A stretch of DNA of 64,000 nt, taken from Bog-756 sp963734435. GTDB lineage: Bacteria; Actinomycetota; Acidimicrobiia; Acidimicrobiales; RAAP-2. The DNA lies in NCBI GenBank assembly GCA_963734435.1, contig CAVTHA010000015.1:310001-374000 (forward strand). Direction: 5' to 3'. The notes under the pieces are model-generated. The model saw only the letters and a list, made by a program, of their open reading frames with translations, searched no databases and was not told the DNA's origin. Each line of letters begins with the position of its first letter. The stretch's first letter is position 1. This document shows positions 33,823 to 41,813 of this stretch, piece after piece. A program made the translations under genes and the position numbers.

Positions 33823-34634
33823 CGCAGGCGCCAGTCGATTCGTTGACCCCCGGCGAAGCGGGCCTGACCCTCGGCCAGGCTGGTCGCATCGGTGCCGATG
33901 TTGGTGAAGAGGAAGGCATGATCGAGCGCCTGGCGACGAGACAGCTCGAGTCCTGTCCACAGGGCCCGCACCGTGCCGCCGACAGCCAGTGCCGGTTGCT
34001 CGGCAATGGCCCGAGCGGCCCAGTCGGTACGGTCGGGCAGCTCCTCGAGGGGGACGACCTCGGAGACGAGGCCGATCTGGTAGGCCCGTTGCGAGGACAT
34101 GCGTTCGTGGGCGCCGAGCAGGGACAGCCGCACGACCTCCTGGAACGGCATCTTGTGGAGGAGGTTGATCGGCTCGAAGGCGGCGGGCATCCCGTAGGTG
34201 ACGTGGGGGTCGAAGAACGTGGCGTGCTCGGCGGCGATGATGAAGTCGACCTCGCCGAGGATGTAGAAGGCACCGCCACAGGCCATGCCGTTGACGGCGG
34301 CGATGACCGGCTTCCAGAGGTCGTTCGACTTGGGGCACACAGATTTGCCCGGATCGTCGAAGTCCCAGGGCGTGTTGTACCCGGGCAGCTTGCCCGGTGG
34401 CAGTTGGTTGATGTCCTGGATCTCGCCGCGGTCGAGCCCGGTGCAGAAGGCCCGATCGCCGCTACCGGTGAGCACGATGCAGCGCACGTCGTCGTTGGTG
34501 CGCAGCTCGGCCCACAGGTCGCGCAGCTCTCGTTGCATGGCGGTATCGAAAGCATTGAGGGCGTCCGGCCGGTTGAGGGTGATCCATGCCACGCCGTCTG
34601 ACTCCTCGTAGAGGAGGGTTTCCCGTTCTGACAT
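33819..34634 (-). CDS. enoyl-CoA hydratase/isomerase family protein
   Basis: 271 aa. A TAGCAT box ends 7 nt before the ATG at 34634, so it is likely leaderless; the longer in-frame extension to 34793 is not preferred. Crotonase motifs are VAWITLNRPDALNAFDTAMQ, the oxyanion segment DRAFCTGLDRGEIQD, NGMACGGAFYILGEVDFII, and FDPHVTYGMPAAFEPINLLH. It is convergent with CaiB and divergent from the LmbE-like deacetylase. Hydration or isomerisation of an enoyl-CoA is expected, but the residue set is not enough to separate hydratase from isomerase. Confidence 0.88.
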   Translation of the reverse strand: MSERETLLYEESDGVAWITLNRPDALNAFDTAMQRELRDLWAELRTNDDVRCIVLTGSGDRAFCTGLDRGEIQDINQLPPGKLPGYNTPWDFDDPGKSVCPKSNDLWKPVIAAVNGMACGGAFYILGEVDFIIAAEHATFFDPHVTYGMPAAFEPINLLHKMPFQEVVRLSLLGAHERMSSQRAYQIGLVSEVVPLEELPDRTDWAARAIAEQPALAVGGTVRALWTGLELSRRQALDHAFLFTNIGTDATSLAEGQARFAGGQRIDWRLR

Positions 34635-34641
34635 GGGCGAG

Positions 34642-34647
34642 ATGCTA
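34642..34647 (-). promoter_or_regulatory. candidate -10 box (TAGCAT) for the hydratase at 34634
   Basis: On the minus strand TAGCAT ends 7 nt before the ATG at 34634, with no Shine-Dalgarno motif. This decides the start over the longer frame. Confidence 0.5.
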
Positions 34648-34695
34648 CCGGCGCGCCGCTCGGGTGCCTGGGGCCCGGCACCGGGGCCAGGCCGG

Positions 34696-35461
34696 ATGGT
34701 GATCGAGCAACCCACCTGGGGACAGGTGGAACCCGACGTCCTCGCCTCGGTGGTGGTCGTCTCACCGCACTTCGACGATGCGGTTCTCGGCACCAGTCAC
34801 CTGTTGATGCGGCATCCCGGCTCCACGGTGATCACGGTGTTCGGTGGCCGGCCGCCCCGATACCCGGAGCCTCCCAGTCCTTGGGACGCGTCCGGCGGCT
34901 TCGTCACCGGCGACGACATCGTGGCCGCCCGGCAGGAGGAGGATCGCCGGGCCATGGAGGTGGTGGAGGCCCGACCGGTCTGGCTCGACTTCCCCGATCA
35001 CCAATACCTCGAGCCGGCCGACCGTCCCCGACCCGAAGCCATCGCGCCGGCGTTGGCCGCGGCCATCGACCGCGGCGGGCGCCACCGCCGTGTTCCTGCC
35101 CATGGGCCTGGCCAACCCCGATCATGGGACGGCCCACGAGGCGGGCCTGCGGGCCCGCCAGGAGCTATCCGGGCCGGCCTGGTTCTGCTATGAGGACGCC
35201 GGCTACTCGCAGTTGCCGGGACTGCTGGCCTGGCGGGTGTCCAAACTGTTCCGGAGCGGGCTGTGGCCGACCCCCGCCTTGGTGCCGCAGCTGCCCGACG
35301 CGGCACGCAAGCGGCGGGCCATCTGGTGCTACACCAGCCAGATCCCGCCGCTCGAAGGCGAGCACGCGCTGAGCCCGCGCCTCGAGACCAACACCGGGGA
35401 ACAGTACTGGCGTCTCGCTCCGCCCCCGAGCGGGTGGGAAAGGCTCGCCGACGTGACTTGA
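34696..35461 (+). CDS. PIG-L/LmbE-family deacetylase (one frameshift near 35070)
   Basis: About 255 aa restored. The zinc-binding VVVSPHFDDAVLGTSHLL motif (His and two Asp) is near residue 24. The later AVFLPMGLANPDHGTAHEAG carries the other zinc-binding His. Family members deacetylate N-acetylglucosaminyl compounds, for example in mycothiol or mycothiol-conjugate chemistry, or act on antibiotic precursors. The frame breaks inside AAALAAAID/AAGATAV; removing one C at 35070-35072 restores it. The location beside CoA enzymes could mean it detoxifies a mycothiol conjugate. The start is an ATG beyond the stop-free divergent region; no strong ribosome-binding site. Confidence 0.8.
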
Positions 35462-35565
35462 CCGAGTCCGGGCTAGGTTCGGATGCAGGCGCGCCACGGA
35501 CCACACGATCCACAGACAGGGCGCGACCGCCGATCAGCCGTTACCACTGACCAAGGAGAGAAGCG

Positions 35566-36759
35566 ATGGCCACAGAGGTCCGCGACGCCGTCATCATCGA
35601 CGTCTTGCGCACGACATTCGGGAAGCGGGGCGGAGCGCTCGCCCACTGGCACCCGGCCGACCTGCTCGGCTTCGCCATCTCCTCCCTGCTCGACCGGGCC
35701 GGGGTGGATCCAGCACGCATCGACGACGTGATCGGGGGATGCGTCGGACAGGTGGGGGAGCAGAGCACCAACGTCTCGCGCAACGCCTGGGTCTCGGCCG
35801 GACTGCCTCAGCACGTCCCGGCCACCACCGTCGACCGGCAGTGTGGCTCGTCCCAGCAAGCGATGCACTTCGCCGCCGCCGGGGTGGTAGCCGGCCACTA
35901 CGACCTGGTGGTGGCCTGCGGCGTCGAGTCGATGAGCCGGGTTCCGATGGCGACGAACGCCCGCGGGGGCACCGGACCGTTCCCTCCGTCGTTCCTGGCC
36001 GCGGTCGACGACCGGCTCTGGACCCAGTTCCGAGTGGCCCAGGTCCTGGCGGATCGCTACGACATCACGCGACAGGACATGGATGCCTTCTCGCTCGAGA
36101 GCCACCGCCGCGCCGCGGCCGCCTGGGACGCCGGTCGCTTCAGCCGCGAAGTGGTGCCGGTGCCCATCCGGGCCGAGGACGGCTCACTCACCGACAAGGA
36201 GTTGGCCATCGACGAAGGCATCCGCCGCGGCGGCTCGCTCGAGGCCTTGGCCGCGTTGCCGCCGGCCCAGTCGTGGGAGCCCGATACCGCCCCGAACATC
36301 ACCGCCGGGAACTCGTCGCAGATGAACGACGGGGCGGCGGCCATGCTCATCGCCGAGCGTTCGGTGGCCGAGCGACTGGGGTTGCCGATCCGGGCCCGCT
36401 TTGCCCACTTCGCCGTGGCGGCCGAGGACGCGGCCATCGTGCTGTCGGCTCCGGTGCCGGCCACCCACCGTCTGTTGGAGCGCTCGGGGATGAAGATCGG
36501 TGACTTCGATGCCGTCGAGTGCAACGAGGCCTTCGCCGCCATCGCTCTCATGTGGGCCCGCGCCTTCGATCCCGAGCCGGAGGTGCTCAATCCGCACGGG
36601 GGGGCCATCGCCATCGGCCACCCCCTCGGGGCGTCCGGCGTCCGCCTGGCCGGGTCGTTGCTCACCCGCCTCGAGCTCATCGGCGGACGGTACGGTTTCC
36701 AGACCATGTGCGAGGGTGGCGGCCAAGCCAACGCCACGGTCATCGAACGGCTGGACTGA
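35566..36759 (+). CDS. acetyl-CoA acetyltransferase (thiolase)
   Basis: 397 aa. A complete thiolase: nucleophilic Cys in TVDRQCGSSQQAMHFAAAG, CNEAFAAIA with Asn and Glu, GGAIAIGHPLGASGVRL with the catalytic His, and TMCEGGGQANATVIERL with the second Cys. It thiolyses 3-ketoacyl-CoA to acetyl-CoA and a shortened acyl-CoA. Ribosome-binding site AGGAGAGAAGCG precedes the ATG. It is the last gene of the left catabolic region before the small accessory genes. The sequence shows no frameshift. Confidence 0.95.
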   Translation: MATEVRDAVIIDVLRTTFGKRGGALAHWHPADLLGFAISSLLDRAGVDPARIDDVIGGCVGQVGEQSTNVSRNAWVSAGLPQHVPATTVDRQCGSSQQAMHFAAAGVVAGHYDLVVACGVESMSRVPMATNARGGTGPFPPSFLAAVDDRLWTQFRVAQVLADRYDITRQDMDAFSLESHRRAAAAWDAGRFSREVVPVPIRAEDGSLTDKELAIDEGIRRGGSLEALAALPPAQSWEPDTAPNITAGNSSQMNDGAAAMLIAERSVAERLGLPIRARFAHFAVAAEDAAIVLSAPVPATHRLLERSGMKIGDFDAVECNEAFAAIALMWARAFDPEPEVLNPHGGAIAIGHPLGASGVRLAGSLLTRLELIGGRYGFQTMCEGGGQANATVIERLD

Positions 36760-36865
36760 CCCATGCCCAGCGATGACAAGGTCGAGTCAGTGCCGTCGTT
36801 GGCACGGCGAGTGGACGTCGTCGGGTAGCGAGGCCGGGGCTGGCGTGGGTCGGTGAGCGACTGGG

Positions 36866-36979
36866 CTACGGGTTGAGCGCCCGCTTCAACAGGTCGTAGC
36901 CGTACCTGGCCAGCAGGTTGCCACGGAAATGCTCGATTCCGTGGAACGCCTTCAGGATTTGGACCTGTTCAGGGTCACC
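36866..36979 (-). pseudogene. possible 3'-terminal gene remnant of unknown family
   Basis: In the minus frame ending at a TAG (36866-36868), a protein-like tail can be read: FHGIEHFRGNLLARYGYDLLK, then RALNP and stop. The frame stays open upstream into the DUF1801 gene on the same strand but a different frame, so no clear start exists. The amphipathic, Arg-rich tail looks more coding than chance. I could not name the family. Chance open frame in GC-rich DNA is the alternative. Confidence 0.25.
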
Positions 36980-37344
36980 GCGGCGCGAACGAGCGACTTC
37001 AACGCCCGCTCGTCTATCTTCTCGCCCTCGTGGAAGTCGATGGCGCGCCTTGTGTTCCCGTCAAGACTGGAGTTGAAGAGGCCCGAAGGATCCTTCAGAG
37101 CCGCCCCTTTGGCGAAGGTCATCTTCACGATGTTCTTGTATGTCTCGCCGGTGCAGATCATTCCATCGTGCGACCACACCGGAACCCCTCTCCACTTCCA
37201 CTCCTCGACGACCTCGGGGTCGGCTTCTTTGACCAAGGTGCGGAGCCGGCCGAGCATCTTGCCCCGCCAGTCACTCAGCTCCTTGATTCTCGCGTCGATC
37301 AGCTGAGAGGGAGACTTGCTGTTCTGCGACCCGCTCTTCGTCAT
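36952..37344 (-). CDS. DUF1801-domain (YdhG-like) protein
   Basis: 130 aa. The pattern IKELSDWRGKMLGRLRTLVKEADPEVVEEWKWRGVPVWSHDGMICTG followed by KNIVKMTFAKGA is typical of DUF1801 (YdhG/IraD-like) proteins, whose biochemical role is unknown. Codon and amino-acid use are richer in Lys, Ser and Ile than in neighbours, suggesting recent acquisition. It lies in a small cluster of three minus-strand genes between the thiolase and the TetR gene. The start ATG at 37344 has GAAGAGA about 7 nt upstream. Confidence 0.85.
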   Translation of the reverse strand: MTKSGSQNSKSPSQLIDARIKELSDWRGKMLGRLRTLVKEADPEVVEEWKWRGVPVWSHDGMICTGETYKNIVKMTFAKGAALKDPSGLFNSSLDGNTRRAIDFHEGEKIDERALKSLVRAAVTLNRSKS

Positions 37345-37554
37345 GCCGGTTTCTCTTCGATAGTCCCGAGGCCTTGATGAATGGGGTCATCCCCAGGGTG
37401 GCGATTGTACCTGGAGCTGCGGTAACCGGCCCGTCCCTTGCCGGGTAGACGACCGTGGGGCGGGCTCACTCCCATTTCTTCCCGAGCGGAAGGACAACGC
37501 ATCCCGCTTGCGGCAACGCCGGTTGGGTGACCCGATCCATGACCGACGGCTGCG

Positions 37555-38031
37555 TCAAGGACTCGTTGCCATCCGGTCGAGGTTTTCGACTGACTTCTCC
37601 AGCATGGTCACCGGTACAACCGGCCAGGTCACGCCCGAACGCATCTCTTCAGAAGCGTTCGACCAGTCACAATAGTTGGTCACATCCGTTTCGACCTCGG
37701 TGACAGGTTCGAGCCGCCAGCCATAGACGTGACCAAATGGTGGATTGTCACCGAAACCGATAGTCCACTCTATTAGCCGGTCGGGAACGATCTTCGTGAC
37801 GGTGTTCCGAACTTGGTACTTCTTCAGGTTTGGAATGTCGCCTAGTGGCTCGCGATCCATGTCCATATCGAATGTCTCCCCGACCTTCGTCAGTGGTCTG
37901 TCGTCGGGAGATGCGTCGAGCATCCCTGATCCATCGATCCCCACCTGGCCGGATGGAGTCGAGACGATCTGGAACAGCTCGCTGGCGGGGGCAGCGATAC
38001 GCCGGGTTGCGGACACACGATCGGGAGCCAC
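37555..38031 (-). CDS. SRPBCC-family (START/Bet v1-like) protein
   Basis: 158 aa. A polyketide-cyclase/dehydrase-like single-domain protein: N-terminal RVSATRRIAAPASELFQIVSTP opens the hydrophobic cavity, FDMDMDRE and VRNTVTKIVPDRLIEWTIGF form the central strands, and a long C-terminal helix (MLEKSVENLDRMATSP) closes it. It binds a hydrophobic ligand, but no catalytic residue set is seen. The GTG start is supported by an AAGGAGGTCCT ribosome-binding site immediately upstream. Lower GC than its neighbours. Confidence 0.85.
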   Translation of the reverse strand: MAPDRVSATRRIAAPASELFQIVSTPSGQVGIDGSGMLDASPDDRPLTKVGETFDMDMDREPLGDIPNLKKYQVRNTVTKIVPDRLIEWTIGFGDNPPFGHVYGWRLEPVTEVETDVTNYCDWSNASEEMRSGVTWPVVPVTMLEKSVENLDRMATSP

Positions 38032-38154
38032 AGGACCTCCTTTTAGGCCGTGGGTTTGGCCACGGTGAGACTACCCCCGCGTCCTCGGTGCAGAGACTCC
38101 TCTGCCTTGGCGGATCCTCATTCCCCGGCTCCTCAACGGCCGGTTGGAAGGGAT

Positions 38155-38640
38155 TCAGTCCTCAACCATGGTCACCGCCTTGACCATTTGCAGGGCGGGG
38201 TTCTCTCTTCCCCAGAGGTCCGGAAACTCCTCGAGTGGACGGAACCCATAGGAGAGGTAGAACCTTCTCGTCTTCTCGTAGCCTTCGTCGCGTTTGGTGG
38301 CACTCAACGTCTTCACCTGTAAGAACTCGACGCCTTCGGGGGCCAGGGAGTGCTCGGCACAACGGAGCAGACGGTGGCCGATGCCGCGACGGTGGTACTG
38401 AGGCAGGACAGCCATGACGTAGACCTCGACGGCAAATGGACTATGACGCCGCAAGACCAAAATCCCGACGTCTTCATGGTCCACCGACGCGATCACGGCG
38501 GGCGATCGATCAGCGACGGTCGCGTACTCTTCGACGGCTTCAGGTACTCCGAACCACGTCGGGAGAGCCCCGAGGATACGTCTGCAAATGGGCCCAGATC
38601 CACTCGGCTGGTCCCGAATCTCAACGGCCTCGGATTCCAT
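38155..38640 (-). CDS. GNAT-family N-acetyltransferase
   Basis: 161 aa. Motif A, the acetyl-CoA pyrophosphate loop, reads VLPQYHRRGIGHRLLRCAEH, preceded by EVYVMAVL; motif B includes TRRFYLSYGFRPLEEFP. It should acetylate an amine of unknown identity using acetyl-CoA. A CATTCT box six nt upstream on the minus strand suggests a leaderless start. It forms a small accessory group with the SRPBCC and DUF1801 genes and is separated from the TetR gene by 35 bp. Confidence 0.9.
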   Translation of the reverse strand: MESEAVEIRDQPSGSGPICRRILGALPTWFGVPEAVEEYATVADRSPAVIASVDHEDVGILVLRRHSPFAVEVYVMAVLPQYHRRGIGHRLLRCAEHSLAPEGVEFLQVKTLSATKRDEGYEKTRRFYLSYGFRPLEEFPDLWGRENPALQMVKAVTMVED

Positions 38641-38646
38641 CTATTG

Positions 38647-38652
38647 AGAATG
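38647..38652 (-). promoter_or_regulatory. candidate -10 box (CATTCT) for the GNAT gene
   Basis: On the minus strand CATTCT ends 6 nt before the ATG at 38640. No Shine-Dalgarno motif. It falls inside the 35-bp gap after the TetR stop. Confidence 0.35.
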
Positions 38653-38675
38653 CCCGGTTGCGTCGTGCGTGTCAC

Positions 38676-39344
38676 CTACGGCCGCCCCTGGTCGCCGCCC
38701 TGGGTTGATTCACCAGGCCGAGGCCCGGCCCGTTCCATCAGCTCGGCCGACTCGTGGGCCCGCCGGCCGAAGACCTCCGCCGGATCGGCTCCGTCGTCGA
38801 CGAGCACCCCGGCCACATGCTCCATGAACATCCCGACGAGCATGGCTCGCAACGTCCGGGCCATGGCGACCCGTTCGTCGGCGCCGCACAGGTCGGGCCG
38901 CTGTTCCTCCAGCCACCGCTCGAGCGACACCTGGGTGGCCCGGAAGAGGTCGACGCCCACGGCATGGGCCGTCTCGTCGCCCCGCATCACCTCACCCAGC
39001 ATGAGCCGGATGAAGTCCTCGACCTCCAGCATCGACTCCAGGATTTCTTCCAGCAGGTCGCCCAGCCCGGTGGCCTTGTCCTGGGACAACGAGGGCGGCG
39101 AGGCGACGACCAGGCCGTCCACGAAGCCGTGCTCCTCGAGGACGGCGACCAGCAACTCGCGCTTGGAGGGAAAGTAGTGGTAGAGCGAGGCCACGTTGAG
39201 CCCGGTGGCCCCGGCCAGGTCCCGCATGCTGGTGCCGTCCACCCCGTTCTGGGACATGAGGGAGAGGGCGACGGACAGGATGCGCTGCCGCTGGGTCGTC
39301 ACCTCAGGTTTGGGGACCGGATCGTCGATGGAACCTTCGGGCAC
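38676..39344 (-). CDS. TetR-family transcriptional regulator
   Basis: 222 aa from a GTG at 39344, which has a GACAAT box 6 nt upstream; the frame extends further to 39587 but without an initiation signal. The N-terminal HTH is TQRQRILSVALSLMSQNGVDGTS then MRDLAGATGLNVASLYHYFPSKRELL, the classic TetR recognition helix. The ligand domain is helical. It is divergent from the P450 at 39499 across a 154-bp gap with a palindrome, so autoregulation and control of the P450 are likely. The proposed ligand would be the P450 substrate. Confidence 0.9.
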   Translation of the reverse strand: MPEGSIDDPVPKPEVTTQRQRILSVALSLMSQNGVDGTSMRDLAGATGLNVASLYHYFPSKRELLVAVLEEHGFVDGLVVASPPSLSQDKATGLGDLLEEILESMLEVEDFIRLMLGEVMRGDETAHAVGVDLFRATQVSLERWLEEQRPDLCGADERVAMARTLRAMLVGMFMEHVAGVLVDDGADPAEVFGRRAHESAELMERAGPRPGESTQGGDQGRP

Positions 39345-39350
39345 GGCACC

Positions 39351-39356
39351 ATTGTC
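39351..39356 (-). promoter_or_regulatory. candidate -10 box (GACAAT) for the TetR gene
   Basis: On the minus strand GACAAT ends 6 nt before the GTG at 39344. Leaderless start likely. It decides the short start against the longer open frame. Confidence 0.4.
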
Positions 39357-39400
39357 GGGCCTCTGGCCGTTCCCGTCGAACGGCCAGCGCAGGTGGTGAC

Positions 39401-39420
39401 AATCCAACGAACGTTCGATT
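39401..39420. promoter_or_regulatory. candidate TetR operator between TetR and P450 genes
   Basis: A perfect 10-bp palindrome CGAACGTTCG (39408-39417) sits within AATCCAACGAACGTTCGATT, whose outer AATC/GATT also mirror. It is the only strong dyad in the 154-bp divergent gap and adjoins a TACCCT -10-like box (39420-39425) of the P450 promoter. This is the expected location of a TetR operator. Confidence 0.55.
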
Positions 39421-39498
39421 ACCCTGGGTAGGCGAGAACCCGCCACGGGCGGGGCCCCGCCGGGCCCGGCCCACCCGATGCCCCCGAGGAGCCGATCC

Positions 39499-40752
39499 AT
39501 GTCGACGATCACAGGCCCCACCGAGCCCGACCAGCGACCTGCCCGCTTCGATCCCTTCGAGCTCCAGGACACCGTGTCGGGGAACATCCGCGACCCCTAC
39601 CCGCGGATGCACGAACTGTGTCGGGAGAACCCGGTCCACGTGGGTACGGTCGACCTCGGTGACGGGGAGGAGCTGCCCGAGGTGGAGGGCCCGCAGCCGG
39701 TGACCGTCTTCGGCTACGACGAAGTGGTCCAGGTCCTGCGCGACAACGAGACCTACTCGTCGAAGGTCTACGAGGGTGTGATCGGGCTGGTGATGGGCCG
39801 GACCATCCTGCAGATGGACGAGCCCGACCACCGGCTGCACCGGGCCCTGGTGTCACCCACCTTCCGCTCGAAGATCCTGCAGCGCTGGGAGGAGGGACTG
39901 GTGCGCTGTGTGGTGGACGAGTTGATCGACGGGTTCGTCGACCAGGGTCACGCCGACCTGGTCCAGGAGGTCACCTTCAACTTCCCCGTCCAGGTCATCG
40001 CCCGGATACTCGGCCTGCCCCGGTCGGACTTCCCGGTGTTCCAACGTTGGGCCATCGAGATCACCAGCGTGACGGCCAACTGGGAGCGGGGCCTGGCGGC
40101 CTCCGAGGCGTTGCGTGACTACTTCGCCGGCGTCCTGGAGCAACGGCGCCGGCAACCGGACGACGACCTCATCAGCGAGCTGGTGGTGGCCGAGGTCGAC
40201 GGTCGGAGGCTCACCGACGAGGAGATCTACTCCTTCCTGCGGCTGCTGCTGCCGGCCGGTGTCGAGACCACCTACCGCGCCTCGGGCAGCATGCTCTACG
40301 GCCTGCTGACCAACCCCGACCAACTGCGGGCCGTGGTCGAGGACCGGGACCTCATTCCCCAGGCCTTCGAGGAGACCGTGCGCTGGGAGCCGCCGGTGAC
40401 CGTGATCCTGCGGCGGGCCACCAAGGACACCGAGCTGGCCGGGGTGCCGATCGAGGAGGGTGCCGACGTGGCCCTCCTCCTCGGGGCGGCCAACCGCGAC
40501 GAGCGCAAGTATTCCGATCCGGACAGCTTCGACCTCTTCCGCTCCTCCCACCAGCACGTGGGGTTCGGTTTCGGCATCCATGTCTGCCTCGGGATGCACT
40601 TGGCCCGCATGGAGTCACGGGTGGCCATGAACACGCTGTTCGACCGGCTCCGCGACTTGCGCCTCGATCCTGCCCCCGGCCAGGACCTGCACATCCGCGG
40701 CATGGCGTTCCGTTCACCCGTCGCCCTGCCGGTGGCCTTCACCCCGGCCTGA
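39499..40752 (+). CDS. cytochrome P450
   Basis: 417 aa. I-helix AGVETT, K-helix FEETVRW (ExxR), heme loop FGFGIHVCLGMHLARME with the Cys thiolate. The ATG at 39499 follows GAGGAGCC and is preferred over an ATG 21 bp upstream. The divergent TetR gene and palindrome suggest substrate-induced expression. An unusually acidic stretch between residues 50 and 65 (DLGDGEELPEVEG) occurs before the helix-B region. No dedicated ferredoxin or reductase adjoins it. Confidence 0.95.
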   Translation: MSTITGPTEPDQRPARFDPFELQDTVSGNIRDPYPRMHELCRENPVHVGTVDLGDGEELPEVEGPQPVTVFGYDEVVQVLRDNETYSSKVYEGVIGLVMGRTILQMDEPDHRLHRALVSPTFRSKILQRWEEGLVRCVVDELIDGFVDQGHADLVQEVTFNFPVQVIARILGLPRSDFPVFQRWAIEITSVTANWERGLAASEALRDYFAGVLEQRRRQPDDDLISELVVAEVDGRRLTDEEIYSFLRLLLPAGVETTYRASGSMLYGLLTNPDQLRAVVEDRDLIPQAFEETVRWEPPVTVILRRATKDTELAGVPIEEGADVALLLGAANRDERKYSDPDSFDLFRSSHQHVGFGFGIHVCLGMHLARMESRVAMNTLFDRLRDLRLDPAPGQDLHIRGMAFRSPVALPVAFTPA

Positions 40753-40793
40753 TTGCCCGACCTGGCCCGGGGTGGGCCGACTTTGGAGCGGGC

Positions 40794-41780
40794 TCAACGC
40801 TTCCCGAGCACCTCGGGGTTCACCATGTGGAGCGGCCTCGCCCCGGCCAGCAACCGGCAGAGGTCCTCGGCGATGGTCCGGGTGTGGTTGGATTCCGTGT
40901 CGTAAGTGGCGCCGCCGATGTGTGGGGTGAGGACCACCGAGCTGAACCCGGTGAGGGGGTGGCCGACGGCAAGCGACTCGCCCTCGAAGTGGTCGAGTCC
41001 GGCCGCGCCGACCTTGCCCGTCGCCAGCGCCTCCACCAGCGCGTCGGTGTCGTGCAGGGCAGCCCTTGCCGTGTTGACGTACACCACGCCGTGGCGCATG
41101 GCGGCGAACTGGTCCGCACCGATCATGCCGGAGGTCTCCGGTGTCACCGGCGCGTGCATGGAGATCACATCGGAGCGATCGAGTAACTCCTCGAGGGAGA
41201 CGGTGGAATCGTCGGTGTAGGGGTCGTAGGCCAACACCTCGAGGCCGAGGCCGCGCAGCCGCCAGCGGAGAGCCCGGCCCACCGCGCCGAGGCCCACCAG
41301 TCCGGCGGTCTGCCCGGCCAACTCGAAGGCTCGGAATCGCTGGTAGGGGATGGTCCCGTCCTTGTAGATCTCTCCGGCGCGCACATCGGCGTCGGCGGCC
41401 ACCACCTGGCGGGTGCAGGCAAACAGGAGGGCGACGGCCAGCTCGGCCACGGCGTCGGCGTTGCGTCCCGGGGCCCGGAGCACCGGGATGCCGGCCGCGG
41501 TGGCGGCGGGCACGTCCACGTTGGTGGGGTCGCCTCGACAGCTGCACACGGCGACCAGAGGCAGCTCGAAGAGAGGACCGGCGCACCGGTCACTCTCGAC
41601 GACGACGATGGAAGCCCCCTCGTTGGACACCCGGTCGGCCAGCTGCTCGGCGTTGAAGATGCGGAGGGTCGGCTGGTCGAGCCACGAGTCGAGGGTGAGG
41701 TCGGTCAGCTCCGAGAGGAGTTCGAGCCCGGGGCCGCGCACGGCCGCCGTCACGAGCGCCTTGGGTCGGGGCGTTGCCAT
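40794..41780 (-). CDS. D-2-hydroxyacid dehydrogenase (phosphoglycerate dehydrogenase-like)
   Basis: 328 aa, NAD-dependent. The Rossmann motif is GLVGLGAVGRALRWRLRGLG (about 152-171). The catalytic Arg is in TARAAL, the Glu in HFEGESL, and the His in TPHIGG, forming the family's catalytic triad. The lack of an ACT domain excludes long-form 3-phosphoglycerate dehydrogenase. It should reduce a 2-ketoacid or oxidise a 2-hydroxyacid; the substrate is not assignable. It converges with the P450 at 39499, with a 41-bp gap between their stops. The SDR stop lies 33 bp upstream of its start. Confidence 0.9.
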   Translation of the reverse strand: MATPRPKALVTAAVRGPGLELLSELTDLTLDSWLDQPTLRIFNAEQLADRVSNEGASIVVVESDRCAGPLFELPLVAVCSCRGDPTNVDVPAATAAGIPVLRAPGRNADAVAELAVALLFACTRQVVAADADVRAGEIYKDGTIPYQRFRAFELAGQTAGLVGLGAVGRALRWRLRGLGLEVLAYDPYTDDSTVSLEELLDRSDVISMHAPVTPETSGMIGADQFAAMRHGVVYVNTARAALHDTDALVEALATGKVGAAGLDHFEGESLAVGHPLTGFSSVVLTPHIGGATYDTESNHTRTIAEDLCRLLAGARPLHMVNPEVLGKR

Positions 41781-41813
41781 ATCTTCAGTGCTCCTTGTCG
41801 TGGGTTGGGAGGT

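Noticed and set aside
39478..39498. ATG at 39478 as the P450 start
   Set aside because: The ATG at 39499 has GAGGAGCC at good spacing, and the preceding residues are not conserved P450 sequence.
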